Shown: positions 27,149 to 36,736, numbered from the stretch's first letter. The stretch: 64,000 bases of DNA from JAOUEA01 sp963821935 (GCA_963821935.1 CAWGFM010000005.1:806001-870000); one strand, 5' to 3'. Program-made: numbers and translations. Notes: generated by a model from the sequence alone, not told the origin.

Positions 27149-29208
27149 ACGAGGTCCGTACGACCCGTTGGCCGTGGGCGATCTGGGGGCTCCTGCTCTG
27201 TTTCCTGGGCGGCGCGACCGTCCTCTCGTTCGTCAACGACACGTTCGACGGATTCGTCACGATCGCCGTTCCCATGATGCTGGGGTACGGCACCATCGGC
27301 GCCTTCGTCGCGTCGCGGGTTCCCGGCAACCCACTCGGCTGGTTGATGCTCGTCGTCGGGGTGAGCTTCGGCGTCACGGGGCTCAGCGCGGAGTACGTGG
27401 TGTGGGCCGTGCCCATCGACGCGCCGTTCGTCTCTGTGGCCGCATGGCTCTCCAACTGGACGTACGTGGTGGTGTTCTCGCCGCTGCTCCTGATCCTGCT
27501 GCTGTTCCCGACGGGCCGGGTGCCGTCCCCGCGGTGGCGCTTCGTGCCTTACATGATCGTGGGAGCCGCCGTGGCACTCGCCATCAGTGCGTGGATCCGA
27601 CCCGGAGTGGTCGACGCGGACGTCGTGGTCGCCAACCCCACGGGCGTGGAGGCGCTCGAGCCGGTGTCCGACGTCCTGTCGACCGTCGGATCGCTCGCGT
27701 TGCTCGTATCAGCGTTCGGATCCGCTGCGGCGCTCGTCGTCCGCTATCGAACCTCGGACGAAACGGAACGGCGGCAGATCCGTGCGCTTGCCTATCTGGC
27801 CGCGATCTCGGCCGTGCTCGTCGTGGCGGCGATCGGGGCCACGAACCTGGGAGGCACCTCCGTGGAGAACAACCCGGTGAGCGGGGCCCTCTTCTACGCG
27901 TTGTTCTTCATCGTGGGGGTCGCGTTCCCGGTTGCGATCGGGTACGCGATCTTGCGGCGGCGACTCTTCGACATCGACCTGGTCGTCAAGAAGACGGTGG
28001 CCTACTCGCTGGTGGCGGTCGCACTGACCGGCCTCTACCTCGCCGTGCTGGCGGTGGCCACGCTCGGCAACGTGTCGCGGCTCCTGGTGGGTCTGCTCCT
28101 GCTCGTGGTGACCTTCCGGCCGGTGCTTCGGGCGGCCCGGTCGATCGCCGACCGCGTGGTGTACGGGCGGCGCGCCACACCATACGAGGTGATGAGCGAG
28201 TTCTCCGAACGCATGTCCGAGACTTACTCCACCGACGACGTGCTTCCGCGCATGGCCGCGGTGCTGCAGGGCGCGACCGGCGCCGAGGCTGCCGACGTCT
28301 GGTTGCGCGTGGGACGGGAGCTTCGCCCGAGCGCCTCCTCGCCCAACGGCGGACGGCCGCGTGTCCCCGTCCCCTCGATCGACGACACCATGCCTGCGAT
28401 GCCGGGCGACCTCGCCGCGGAGGTGCGACAGCAGGGTGAGCTGCTCGGCGCGCTGGCCGTCACGATGCCGGCGAACGATCCGCTGGACCCGGCACGCGAA
28501 CGTCTGGTGCGCGACCTCGCCGCGCAAGCAGGCCCCGTGCTCCGCAACGTGCGGCTCATCGAGGAACTCCGAGCCTCTCGCCAGCGGATGGTCGCCGCGC
28601 AGGACGAGGAGCGGCGCAAGCTCGAGCGCAACATCCACGATGGAGCGCAGCAGCAGCTGGTGGCGCTCTCGGTCAGGACCCGGCTCGCCGATTCCATGGT
28701 CGACCGCGACCCCGCCAAGGCACACGAGATGCTGGCGCAGATCCAGACGGACACGAACGATGCCCTGGAGACGTTGCGAGACTTGGCACGCGGTATCTAC
28801 CCGCCGTTGCTCGCCGACAAGGGGTTGACGGCCGCGCTGCAGGCCCAAGCCCGCAAGACCACGCTCCCCATCCACATCGAGGCCGACGGCGTGGATCGGT
28901 ACCCGGCCGACGTCGAGGCCACGGTCTACTTCTGCGTGCTCGAGGCGCTGAACAACGTGGCGAAGTACGCGGATGCCCAGCGCGTCGATGTGACCCTCGC
29001 CGATGTCGACGGCGCGATGCGGTTCGAGGTCCGCGACGACGGACGGGGGTTCGATCCCTCGCGCGTGGATGCGGGCACCGGCATCCAGGGGATGCAGGAT
29101 CGGCTCGACGCCACCGGTGGTGTGCTGCGCCTGGAATCGCACCCTGGTGCGGGCACCACCGTCACCGGGATCGTGCCGATGGACCCCACGACGTCTGGCT
29201 CAGACTAG
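27145..29208 (+). CDS. Multi-spanning sensor histidine kinase, NarL/LiaS type (paralogue 4)
   Basis: A 687-residue kinase. GTG 27145 overlaps the preceding stop (GTGA) and begins directly before the first transmembrane helix, so it is preferred to the long in-frame extension through paralogue 3. The architecture is as in paralogue 2: LLLFPTGRVPSPRWRF loop, IADRVVYGRRATPYEVM linker, GAF-like domain, NIHDGAQQQL (His498), DDGRGFDPSRVDAG. Its TAG and the stop of the convergent receiver gene share the palindrome CTAG at 29205-29208. Confidence 0.9.
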   Translation: MNEVRTTRWPWAIWGLLLCFLGGATVLSFVNDTFDGFVTIAVPMMLGYGTIGAFVASRVPGNPLGWLMLVVGVSFGVTGLSAEYVVWAVPIDAPFVSVAAWLSNWTYVVVFSPLLLILLLFPTGRVPSPRWRFVPYMIVGAAVALAISAWIRPGVVDADVVVANPTGVEALEPVSDVLSTVGSLALLVSAFGSAAALVVRYRTSDETERRQIRALAYLAAISAVLVVAAIGATNLGGTSVENNPVSGALFYALFFIVGVAFPVAIGYAILRRRLFDIDLVVKKTVAYSLVAVALTGLYLAVLAVATLGNVSRLLVGLLLLVVTFRPVLRAARSIADRVVYGRRATPYEVMSEFSERMSETYSTDDVLPRMAAVLQGATGAEAADVWLRVGRELRPSASSPNGGRPRVPVPSIDDTMPAMPGDLAAEVRQQGELLGALAVTMPANDPLDPARERLVRDLAAQAGPVLRNVRLIEELRASRQRMVAAQDEERRKLERNIHDGAQQQLVALSVRTRLADSMVDRDPAKAHEMLAQIQTDTNDALETLRDLARGIYPPLLADKGLTAALQAQARKTTLPIHIEADGVDRYPADVEATVYFCVLEALNNVAKYADAQRVDVTLADVDGAMRFEVRDDGRGFDPSRVDAGTGIQGMQDRLDATGGVLRLESHPGAGTTVTGIVPMDPTTSGSD

Positions 29209-29594
29209 CTGGCGTCGCTGCCTGCGGGCTCGTTCGCGGCGGTCCACGCGTCTTCGAGGCGATCCGGCCCGAACACCGCCTTCGGGATATAGGAGGCGGC
29301 ACCGCACTCGGCGGCTCTCGGCGCGTACTCGTCTTCCTCGTAGGTCGAGAGCAACAGCACGACCACCGTGTCGGACCCGGACAAGATCTGCCGCGTGGCG
29401 TCGAGCCCGTTGATGCCCGGCAGATTCACGTCCATGAGCACGAGGTCGGGGTCGAGCTCGGCGGCCATGGTGACCGAGTCCTCGCCGGTCTCGGCCTCGC
29501 CCACGACATCGAAGCCGTCGGTGGCATCGACCACCATGCGCGCAGCCATGCGGAACGGCTGTTGATCATCGACGATGAGGACTCGAACGGACAC
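29205..29594 (-). CDS. Stand-alone receiver-domain protein (single-domain response regulator)
   Basis: A 129-residue protein from GTG 29594 consisting of a receiver domain only: acidic pair LIVDDQQ, phospho-acceptor Asp in VLMDVNLPG, switch Ser/Thr in LLLSTYEED, Lys in SYIPKAVF. There is no DNA-binding domain. It could be a phosphate sink, a phosphorelay intermediate or a protein-protein regulator for the adjacent kinases. Longer in-frame starts are possible but give no extra domain. Confidence 0.85.
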   Translation of the reverse strand: MSVRVLIVDDQQPFRMAARMVVDATDGFDVVGEAETGEDSVTMAAELDPDLVLMDVNLPGINGLDATRQILSGSDTVVVLLLSTYEEDEYAPRAAECGAASYIPKAVFGPDRLEDAWTAANEPAGSDAS

Positions 29595-29721
29595 GTGATC
29601 GGCTCCCAGGGTGGTTCCTTCCACCTCCAGCGTCCCACCGTGCCATGCCGGTGCCAGTAGTGCCAGCACTACTCCTGCACGCCCCGAACGCCCCACGTTG
29701 GTGGATGGCGCGAAAACCGCC

Positions 29722-30843
29722 TCAGGCGGCGACGTCTGCCAGCGTCAGGAACGCTCGTTCCAAGACCAGCCGCACGTTGAGGTTGAAGTCCTCGGCCAGC
29801 TCGGCACGCGCGGCTTCGATGGCAGCCAGCCCGGAGGCCGCGCGAGGGATGCTGAGAGCGTCGCCTGGCTGGACGTCGGGGTTCATGAGGTCGGACGGCG
29901 GAACGCCCACGCCGAGCGCGATGCGGTCGCGCAGAAGCGCCGATGCCGCCAGCATCACCCAGTCGACATAGTCCCGTTGGGCGCGGCGCTCCTTGCGCTT
30001 GTACCGATCGTGGATGCGCTTGATGGCCGCTCGGTAGGCCGGCTCTTCCTTGCCCTGATCGTCCAGGAACGGCGCGAGATCGCGCTCCTTGTCCTGGTCG
30101 AGCAGGACCTGGTAGCCCTCGGCGGCCTTCAGGACCACGTCGGCCGCGGTGAGCCCTCCCGGAGGGCCTTGGGCTGCGAGCTCGATCGCTTCGCGCGCCG
30201 CGTCGCGGAAGCGGAGACCGTCATGGGACACCGCGAGCCGCCGGGCACGGCCCATGTTGCCGCCGGTCAGGCGGGCGGCGAGCGCCGCCTTGACCGGATC
30301 GACGCCCTCGGTCGTGAGCGACTCGATGACGAACGCCTCCGACAAGGCGCTGAAGGCCACCGAGTGACACCGCGACATCACGGTCTCGGGCAGCTCGTGC
30401 GCACGGGCCGACATCAGCAGGAACACCGCATCGGCGGGAGGCTCCTCCAGGACCTTCAGCAGGGTGTCGGCGGCGGCCGGCGACAGACGGTCTGCCTCTC
30501 GGATCATGAACACCTTGCGGCCCGGCTCCGGAGCGGTGCGCGAGGCCGGCTGCCAGACCTCCTCACGGATCGTGTCCACGTGGATGTCGCGGCCCTCGGG
30601 TTCGATGACGAACTGATTCGGGTGTTGGTCCTTCAGGGCAAGGCGACAATCGCGGCACTGCCCGCACCCACCGTGGGAGCACAGCAACGCAGCCACGAAG
30701 GCCCGCGCCGCCAGCGATTTGCCGCTGCCCTCCGGACCAGCCAGCACGTAGGCGTGATGTGGCCGGGCGGCGGCCCCGGCCAGGAACGCCATGGCGTCGT
30801 CTTGCCCGGGAACCTGCTGGAGCACCGGGATCTGCGAGGTCAC
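29722..30843 (-). CDS. holB: DNA polymerase III delta-prime subunit
   Basis: A clamp-loader subunit of 373 residues: P-loop YVLAGPEGSGKSLAARAF, a zinc finger with four cysteines (CSHGGCGQCRDC region), sensor motifs in FMIREADRLSPAAADTLLKVLEEP, and an SRC-type motif in ETVMSRCHSV. The GTG start overlaps the MFS-tmk stop (GTGA). The order topA-tmk-holB is a common actinobacterial DNA-replication neighbourhood. Confidence 0.93.
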   Translation of the reverse strand: MTSQIPVLQQVPGQDDAMAFLAGAAARPHHAYVLAGPEGSGKSLAARAFVAALLCSHGGCGQCRDCRLALKDQHPNQFVIEPEGRDIHVDTIREEVWQPASRTAPEPGRKVFMIREADRLSPAAADTLLKVLEEPPADAVFLLMSARAHELPETVMSRCHSVAFSALSEAFVIESLTTEGVDPVKAALAARLTGGNMGRARRLAVSHDGLRFRDAAREAIELAAQGPPGGLTAADVVLKAAEGYQVLLDQDKERDLAPFLDDQGKEEPAYRAAIKRIHDRYKRKERRAQRDYVDWVMLAASALLRDRIALGVGVPPSDLMNPDVQPGDALSIPRAASGLAAIEAARAELAEDFNLNVRLVLERAFLTLADVAA

Positions 30844-32861
30844 GACCCCATGCTATCGTCGCGATCCGACACGGCCTTCTGCACCGCTCCTCGCACGTCG
30901 TCGAACACTTCGTCGGGGGTGCGGTCCGCGTCCACCACGACGAAGCGCTCGGGGTGCTCTTCAGCGATCTTCAGATAGGCGTCCGCGACCTTGGCATGGA
31001 AGCTCTGTCCTTCCATCTCCAGACGGTCGGGAGCCTCGGTCGATCGCAGCAGGCCCCGCTCGGGCTCCAGGTGCAACAGCACCACCAGGTCCGGGAACAG
31101 ACCCTGGGTGGCCCACGTGTTCAGGTTGAGCACGTCCTGTTCGCCCAGTCCTCGTGCCCACCCTTGATAGGCGAGGGAGGAGTCCACGTATCGGTCGCAG
31201 ATCACGACCTTGCCGTCGGCCAGGGCAGGCCGGATGATGCTCGAGACCATCTGGGCGCGCGCCGCCGAGAACAACAACGCCTCGCTGCGCGCGTCCAGCG
31301 TTCCGGTGCCGGGGTCGAGCAGGATCTGGCGCACCTTCTCCCCCAGGTCGGTGCCGCCCGGCTCGCGCGTGACCAGCACGTCGGCGCCCTGGGCGCGCAG
31401 GTACTCCTCGGCCCGTTCGATCTGGGTGCCCTTGCCCGATCCTTCGACGCCCTCGAAAGCGATGAAGACCCCGGTGGCGGGGGGCCGCCTCAGCTTGGGC
31501 ACGAGCGTGAGAGGTTGGGGCCGGGACAATCGGTGGCGCTTGAGCAGACGACGGGTGTTGAGCCCGGCCACCATCGCCAGCGCGCCGGCGGTCCACATCG
31601 CCTGGCGCGGACCTGACAGGTCGATGCGTTGCCCACCGATGTTGAAGTCGTAGTCGACATAGACGCTCGACAGGATAGGGAACACCGTGAGGCTCAGGAA
31701 CAGTCCGAGCCGCGACAAGGTGGTGAGAGAAGCGAAGGTCCGCCCCCGGAACTCGTCCTCGACGTTCTCCTGCAGCAGCGTGTACCCGCTCACCCACGCC
31801 AGGCCGCAGAAGGCCCCCAGCCACACCGCCACGACCGCGGCCAGCGCGAGATTGGGCATCGCCGCGAGCACGAACAGCGTGCCGGCCGCCGCCAACAAGG
31901 CCCACGTGAAGACCACGTCGCGTTCCACGATCTTGTTGAGCTGGTTCGCGGTGGCCATGCCCAGGAACATGCCCACGCCGAACGCCGTGACCATGACCCC
32001 CCACGCGGCCGCGTCGGCATCGAGCGAACCCACGAAGATCGGCCCCAACGCCAGCACCGCCCCGACCGCCGCGAACGCGATGACGATGCCGCCCGTCATG
32101 GCCGAGGCGATCGAGTCCTCTCGCAGGAAGCGCACGCCGTCGACGACGTCGCGCCACACGCGCGACAGATCGAACCGACCCGTGAGCCCTCGGGTCGGAG
32201 GAGGGAACTCGATCCGGCTCACCATGAACGCCGAGAAGGCGAACGTGCAGGCGTCGAGCAGCAGGGCCAGCGTCTCAGGACGGTCCCCGAGGAACGCGAC
32301 GCGCCCGCCGATCCACGAGCTGAAGGCCGTGAGTGCCGCGAAGACGGCCCCGCCCAACGGCAACGTGCCGTACGTGCTCACCAGGCCGATCGAGTTCGCG
32401 TTGGCGAGTTGGCGGCGCGGCACCATGTTCGGGAGCGATGCGTCGCGCGCGGGCGACCACAGCAGCGACAGGCACTCGATCGCGAACGACAACAGGAAGA
32501 TCGCCCAGAGCTGCCCCATGAACGCCATCGACGCGTACATGACGCCACGTCCGATGTCGGCGACGATCATGATCTGCTTGCGATCGACCCGATCGACCAA
32601 GGCTCCCGCGATCGGCCCGAACAGGATCGCCGGCAACATGCGGGCCACCATCACCGCGCTGATCGCGAACCCGGCCTTCGCGACGGACCCGGACAAGGTG
32701 GTGACCAGCGAGGTCACCGCCACGAACCCCACCCAATCGCCCAGCGAGGAGATGCTCATCGCGGCGAGCAGCCGCGAGAACGCCGGGTGGGTGAGCAGGT
32801 CCTTCAGTGTCGCCGCACGGGTCCCGCGGAGCGCGGCAACCTCGTCGGCGACGGAAGCCAC
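30840..32861 (-). CDS. tmk: Fusion of an MFS transporter and thymidylate kinase
   Basis: A 673-residue fusion. Residues 1-440 form an MFS permease with about twelve helices, of the type resembling macrolide/enterobactin exporters (VARMLPAILFGPIAGALVDRVDRK). Residues about 460-673 form dTMP kinase: P-loop FEGVEGSGKGTQIE, the DRY-type segment VICDRYVDSSLAYQG, LID region and REPGGTDLGEKVR. The kinase makes dTDP for DNA synthesis in the cytosol. The usual Thr after the P-loop Lys is Gly followed by Thr (GSGKGTQ). The GTG start lies six bases after the topA stop. Such fusions are known in actinobacteria; what the permease contributes is not clear. Confidence 0.93.
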   Translation of the reverse strand: MASVADEVAALRGTRAATLKDLLTHPAFSRLLAAMSISSLGDWVGFVAVTSLVTTLSGSVAKAGFAISAVMVARMLPAILFGPIAGALVDRVDRKQIMIVADIGRGVMYASMAFMGQLWAIFLLSFAIECLSLLWSPARDASLPNMVPRRQLANANSIGLVSTYGTLPLGGAVFAALTAFSSWIGGRVAFLGDRPETLALLLDACTFAFSAFMVSRIEFPPPTRGLTGRFDLSRVWRDVVDGVRFLREDSIASAMTGGIVIAFAAVGAVLALGPIFVGSLDADAAAWGVMVTAFGVGMFLGMATANQLNKIVERDVVFTWALLAAAGTLFVLAAMPNLALAAVVAVWLGAFCGLAWVSGYTLLQENVEDEFRGRTFASLTTLSRLGLFLSLTVFPILSSVYVDYDFNIGGQRIDLSGPRQAMWTAGALAMVAGLNTRRLLKRHRLSRPQPLTLVPKLRRPPATGVFIAFEGVEGSGKGTQIERAEEYLRAQGADVLVTREPGGTDLGEKVRQILLDPGTGTLDARSEALLFSAARAQMVSSIIRPALADGKVVICDRYVDSSLAYQGWARGLGEQDVLNLNTWATQGLFPDLVVLLHLEPERGLLRSTEAPDRLEMEGQSFHAKVADAYLKIAEEHPERFVVVDADRTPDEVFDDVRGAVQKAVSDRDDSMGS

Positions 32862-32867
32862 GAGCGC

Positions 32868-35384
32868 CTAGCCCTCCGTCGCCGCCGGCTTCTTGCGAGC
32901 CGCCGACGTCGTCTTCGCCGTCCGCGTCTTGGCGGTGGTCTTCTTCTTCGTCGTGCGCTTCTTCTTGGCTGTCGGCTTCTTGGCTGTCGGCTTCTTGGCA
33001 GCCGCGCGGGCCGCCTTGGCCACCGCTTTCGCCTCGCGTGCGGCGGTCTCGGCCTGAACGTCACCCGACTTCGTCACGTTGAACTCCAGGTCGAGCTCGG
33101 CGCCGCAGCCCCAACATCGGAACGACTTGGGCCGGCGGAGCAGCAACGACCCGCATTCGGGACATGGGCGGTCCTTCTCGGGAGGGTTGCCCACGGCGCA
33201 ATCGCAGTCGGGGTAGCGGCTGCAGCTGTAGAACATCGTGCCGAACCGGCTGCGCTTCTCGATCAGCTCGCCCTGGCCGCACTGGGGGCACGTGACGCCG
33301 GTCGAGACGGGCGGGTCCTTCTTGATGTATTTGCAGTCGGGGTAGCCGCTGCATCCGGTGAACGGACCGAAGCGGCCGACCTTCTTCTGGAGCTGCTTGC
33401 CGCACTCGGGACAGGTCTCGTCCAGCATCTCCGGTTCGGGGCGCACGCTGCCGTCCATGTTGCGGATGTACCGGCAGTCCGGGTAGTTCGTGCACCCCAC
33501 GAACTTGCCGTATCGCCCCAGCTTGACCTCGAGCGTTCCGGGGTCACGGCCCTCGGTGGGACACAGCGGGCATTCCTCGTCCAGCTCCTCGCTGAACCGC
33601 TCGAACGCGTGGTCGGCCTTCTCCAACGCGCGTTCGAACGGGCCGTTGAACTCGTGGAGCATCTGCACCTTGCCCAGCTCACCCACGGCGATGTCGTCGA
33701 GCTCCTTCTCCATGAACGCGGTGAAGGTGACGTCGACGACGTCGGGGAAATGCTCGATCAGCTTGTCGGTGACGACCTCGCCCGTGTCGGTGGGCGTGAA
33801 GCGCTTGTCCTCCAGCGTCACGTACTGACGCCGTTGGATCGTGTCGATGATCGAGGCGTAGGTGGACGGCCGGCCGATGCCGAGCTCCTCCAGCGTCTTG
33901 ACGAGCGAAGCTTCGCTGTACCGCGGCGGTGGCTGGGTGAAGTGCTGCTCGGGCACCACCTCGAGCATGCGCAGGAGCTCGTCGGCCGTGAGCTCGGGCA
34001 ACGTCTTCTCGGCGTCCTCGTCGGGACCTTCGTCTCGGCCTTCCTTGTAGACACGGATGAACCCGTCGAAGATCATGGTCTGGCCGGTCGCGCGCAACCC
34101 GTACGTGACGTCCCCGGCATCGCCGTTCTGCGGGTCGGCCACGACCGCGGCGATGTCGACCCCAACCTGGTTGAAGCGGGCGTCGGCCATCTGCGTCGCC
34201 ATCGTGCGCTGCCAGATCAACGTGTAGAGCCTGAGCTGGTCGTGATCGAGCACGCTCGCCATGCGGCTGGGGGATCGCATCGCGCTGGTGGGTCGCACCG
34301 CTTCGTGCGCCTCCTGGGCGTTGCGCGACCGCGTCTTGTACCGGCGGAACTCGGCCAGCGAGTACTCCTTGCCGTAGTCGGCCTTGACCACCTCGGCGAT
34401 CTCCCGGAGCGCGGTGTCGCTGATCGTGACCGAGTCGGTTCGCATGTAGGTGATGAGACCGACGCTGCCCTCACCGGGCAGCGTGATGCCTTCGTACAGA
34501 CGCTGGGCCACCGACATCGTCTTTCGGGCCCCGAACCCGAGCTTGCGCGCGGCTTCCTGCTGCAGGGTCGAAGTCGTGAACGGCGGCGAGGGTGAGCGCT
34601 TGCGCTCCTTGCGCTCGACGTTGGCGACGCGATAGGCGGCCCGGCCCAGCCGCTCGACGTGGGCGGCGGCCTCGGCCTCGGCGGCGAGCAGCACGCCCTT
34701 CTTGTCGGGCGAGGCGGCGAGCTTGCCCTCGGGGATCTGGTTGAGCCGGGCGGTGAACGGCTGCTCCGAGTCGTCGGGCGTGAGGCGAACGTCGACGCTC
34801 CAGTACTCCACGGGGTTGAACGCGCGGATCTCGCGCTCGCGCTCCACGATGAGCCGCACGGCCACCGACTGCACACGACCGGCGGACAGGCCGGGGCGGA
34901 CACGCTTCCACAGGATCGGCGAGATGCGGAACCCCACCAATCGGTCCAGGATGCGACGGGCCTCTTGGGCGTCGAACAGCTGCAGGTCGATCTCACGCGG
35001 CTCCTGGAACGCCGCCAGGATCGCGTCTCGCGTGATCTCGGTGAAGGTCACCCGCTTGGCTCGCGCTGGGTCGACCCCCAAGAGCGAGGCGACATGGAAG
35101 GCGATGGCCTCCCCCTCGCGGTCGTAGTCGGTCGCCAGGATGACGTCGCCGGACAGCTTCATGACCTTCTTCAGCTCGCCCACGTGGCGGGCCGAGTCCT
35201 CGGGCACCACGTAGTCGGGCAGGAAGTCGTGCTCGATGTCGACGCCCAGCCCGCCGAACCCCTTGCCCAGGTCCCGGATGTGGCCATACGAGGCTCGGAC
35301 GGCGTAGTCGCCGCCCAGGTACTTCTCGATCGTCTTCGCCTTGGCGGGCGATTCGACGACCACGAGCGTTTTTCCGTTGGCCAT
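32868..35384 (-). CDS. topA: DNA topoisomerase I (type IA) with four zinc ribbons
   Basis: Relaxes negatively supercoiled DNA. The 838-residue protein has an N-terminal Toprim domain (VVVESPAKAKTIEKYLG; acidic DYDREGEA) and the catalytic tyrosine in LITYMRTDS. Three C-terminal topo-type zinc ribbons follow (for example CPECGKQLQKKVGRFGPF) plus a fourth short one (CPECGSLLLRRPKSFRCWGC). The tail is extremely Lys-rich (repeated TAKK units), as in actinobacterial TopA, where the basic tail aids processivity. A promoter with TTGACA lies directly upstream. Confidence 0.97.
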   Translation of the reverse strand: MANGKTLVVVESPAKAKTIEKYLGGDYAVRASYGHIRDLGKGFGGLGVDIEHDFLPDYVVPEDSARHVGELKKVMKLSGDVILATDYDREGEAIAFHVASLLGVDPARAKRVTFTEITRDAILAAFQEPREIDLQLFDAQEARRILDRLVGFRISPILWKRVRPGLSAGRVQSVAVRLIVEREREIRAFNPVEYWSVDVRLTPDDSEQPFTARLNQIPEGKLAASPDKKGVLLAAEAEAAAHVERLGRAAYRVANVERKERKRSPSPPFTTSTLQQEAARKLGFGARKTMSVAQRLYEGITLPGEGSVGLITYMRTDSVTISDTALREIAEVVKADYGKEYSLAEFRRYKTRSRNAQEAHEAVRPTSAMRSPSRMASVLDHDQLRLYTLIWQRTMATQMADARFNQVGVDIAAVVADPQNGDAGDVTYGLRATGQTMIFDGFIRVYKEGRDEGPDEDAEKTLPELTADELLRMLEVVPEQHFTQPPPRYSEASLVKTLEELGIGRPSTYASIIDTIQRRQYVTLEDKRFTPTDTGEVVTDKLIEHFPDVVDVTFTAFMEKELDDIAVGELGKVQMLHEFNGPFERALEKADHAFERFSEELDEECPLCPTEGRDPGTLEVKLGRYGKFVGCTNYPDCRYIRNMDGSVRPEPEMLDETCPECGKQLQKKVGRFGPFTGCSGYPDCKYIKKDPPVSTGVTCPQCGQGELIEKRSRFGTMFYSCSRYPDCDCAVGNPPEKDRPCPECGSLLLRRPKSFRCWGCGAELDLEFNVTKSGDVQAETAAREAKAVAKAARAAAKKPTAKKPTAKKKRTTKKKTTAKTRTAKTTSAARKKPAATEG

Positions 35385-35393
35385 GGCGGGGCA

Positions 35394-35423
35394 CCTTTAC
35401 GGGTCGATGGGGAGAGTTGTCAA
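35394..35423 (-). promoter_or_regulatory. Predicted promoter of topA
   Basis: On the minus strand a perfect -35 TTGACA (35423-35418) is followed after 18 bp by TAAAGG (35399-35394), placed 9 bp before the topA start codon, so the transcript would be leaderless or nearly so. Confidence 0.5.
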
Positions 35424-35559
35424 GCCGGAGCCCGACGGCGACCGTACCACCGGCTCAGCGTTCGACCCGGCACCCACGCGTGCCGATCCGTCCATCGGGA
35501 CGCCTCGGAACCCGGTGTACAGTCTCGTCCGGAACCCCCGCCCTGGAGTTCGAACGCCT

Positions 35560-36267
35560 GTGTTGAGCTGGCTCCACGACATCGCGATCACCGCCGTTGC
35601 GGACTACGGCTACCTGGCCGTGTTCGTGTTGATGGCCCTGAGCTCGGCGTGCGTGCCGATCCCCGGCGAGGCCACGATGCTGTTCGGCGGAGCCCTCGCG
35701 GCGGCCGGGTTCGCGGCCGAGGGCGAGCAGCTCTCCCTGTTGGGGGTAGGTACGGCAGGCTCCCTCGGCACTCTGGTGGGGTCCTGGGTCGCGTACTGGG
35801 GCGGGGCCGTGGGTGGCCGGCCGCTGATCGACCGGTTCGGACGGTATCTGTTGATCCGTCCCCATGAAGTCGACACGGCGCACGATTGGTTCGAACGCTA
35901 CGGTGACGTGACGGTTGGCTTCTCGCGCATCCTCCCCGTGCTCAACACCTTCATCTCACTGCCGGCGGGGGTCGTGCGCATGCCCTTCTGGCGGTTCACG
36001 GCCTACACGGTGATCGGCTGCGTGCCGTGGACGTTCCTGCTGGCATGGTTCGGCTACGTGCTCGGCGCTCGGTGGCAGACGGTGGAGACCGCCTTGGAGC
36101 CGTTCTCGTACGTGATCCTTGCGGCCTGCGTGGTGGCGGGGGTGTGGTACGTGCGACGCCGGTGGACGACGGTGCGGGCGGAGTATGCGGCGCTCGACGC
36201 TGCTGCCGCCGCCGCCGACGCCGCCCCGCTGCCGGATCCAGAGAGCGGGCCGACGATCACAGGTTGA
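35560..36267 (+). CDS. DedA-family membrane protein
   Basis: A 235-residue membrane protein. The DedA/SNARE-associated signatures are seen: CVPIPGEATMLFGGALAA with the acidic residue of the first re-entrant loop, and GFSRILPVLNTFISLPAG as the second loop with its arginine. The family includes undecaprenyl-phosphate and other lipid flippases. A GTG at 35560 is used because the long upstream frame is antisense to topA and unlike the family; the exact start is uncertain. A poly-Ala/Asp tail overlaps the convergent GNAT gene by 11 bp. Confidence 0.87.
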   Translation: MLSWLHDIAITAVADYGYLAVFVLMALSSACVPIPGEATMLFGGALAAAGFAAEGEQLSLLGVGTAGSLGTLVGSWVAYWGGAVGGRPLIDRFGRYLLIRPHEVDTAHDWFERYGDVTVGFSRILPVLNTFISLPAGVVRMPFWRFTAYTVIGCVPWTFLLAWFGYVLGARWQTVETALEPFSYVILAACVVAGVWYVRRRWTTVRAEYAALDAAAAAADAAPLPDPESGPTITG

Positions 36268-36736
36268 CCAGCATGGTCCAGTTCTCGGCTCGTTCGCCGA
36301 CCTGTTCGAATCCCACCCGCTGGTACATCATGCGTGAGCGGTTGTGCACGGCCACCGAGAGCGAGAGCGACCGGTAGCCCTCCTCGCGGGCCTGCACCAT
36401 CGCCGCGCGGAGCAAGGTGCCGCCGATACCTTTCCGGCGATGCAACGGCGCCACCGCCACCGAGACCTCCGGGGTCTTCTCGTCCACGAACCCGAACCCG
36501 GGCTGGTCCTCCGTGAAGAGCCGGTACCAGACGGCGCCCACCGGCACGCCCTCGATCTCGGCGATGACCCCGCCGTCACCCTCTCGCCCCCAGTGTTCGT
36601 GGTAGCGGCGCAGCGTGGGCTCGTCGAGGACCTCTTCCATGGGCTCACGCGGCCAGTCCGGGTTCCACCGGGCGGCCTCGTACAGCATGGCCTTCAGGAA
36701 TTCATCGTCGTCCTTGGTGGCCGGGCGGATGTTCAT
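36257..36736 (-). CDS. GNAT-family N-acetyltransferase
   Basis: A 159-residue single GNAT domain. The acetyl-CoA binding motif A is VAPLHRRKGIGGTLLRAAM (the R/Q-x-x-G-x-G/A type), and motif B follows with LSVAVHNRSRMMYQRVGFEQVG. The substrate is unknown. The gene is convergent with and overlaps the DedA gene, and lies downstream of the kimA gene on the same strand with a 58-bp gap. Confidence 0.9.
   Translation of the reverse strand: MNIRPATKDDDEFLKAMLYEAARWNPDWPREPMEEVLDEPTLRRYHEHWGREGDGGVIAEIEGVPVGAVWYRLFTEDQPGFGFVDEKTPEVSVAVAPLHRRKGIGGTLLRAAMVQAREEGYRSLSLSVAVHNRSRMMYQRVGFEQVGERAENWTMLVNL

Noticed and set aside
32900..33010. Direct repeat at the topA 3' end
   Set aside because: It is the coding repeat of the Lys-rich TAKK tail of TopA, not an intergenic element.
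31629..34595. 988-codon open frame on the plus strand across MFS-tmk and topA
   Set aside because: It is antisense to two clear genes, its translation is Arg/His/Gln-rich low complexity, and no motif is present; it is a high-GC shadow.
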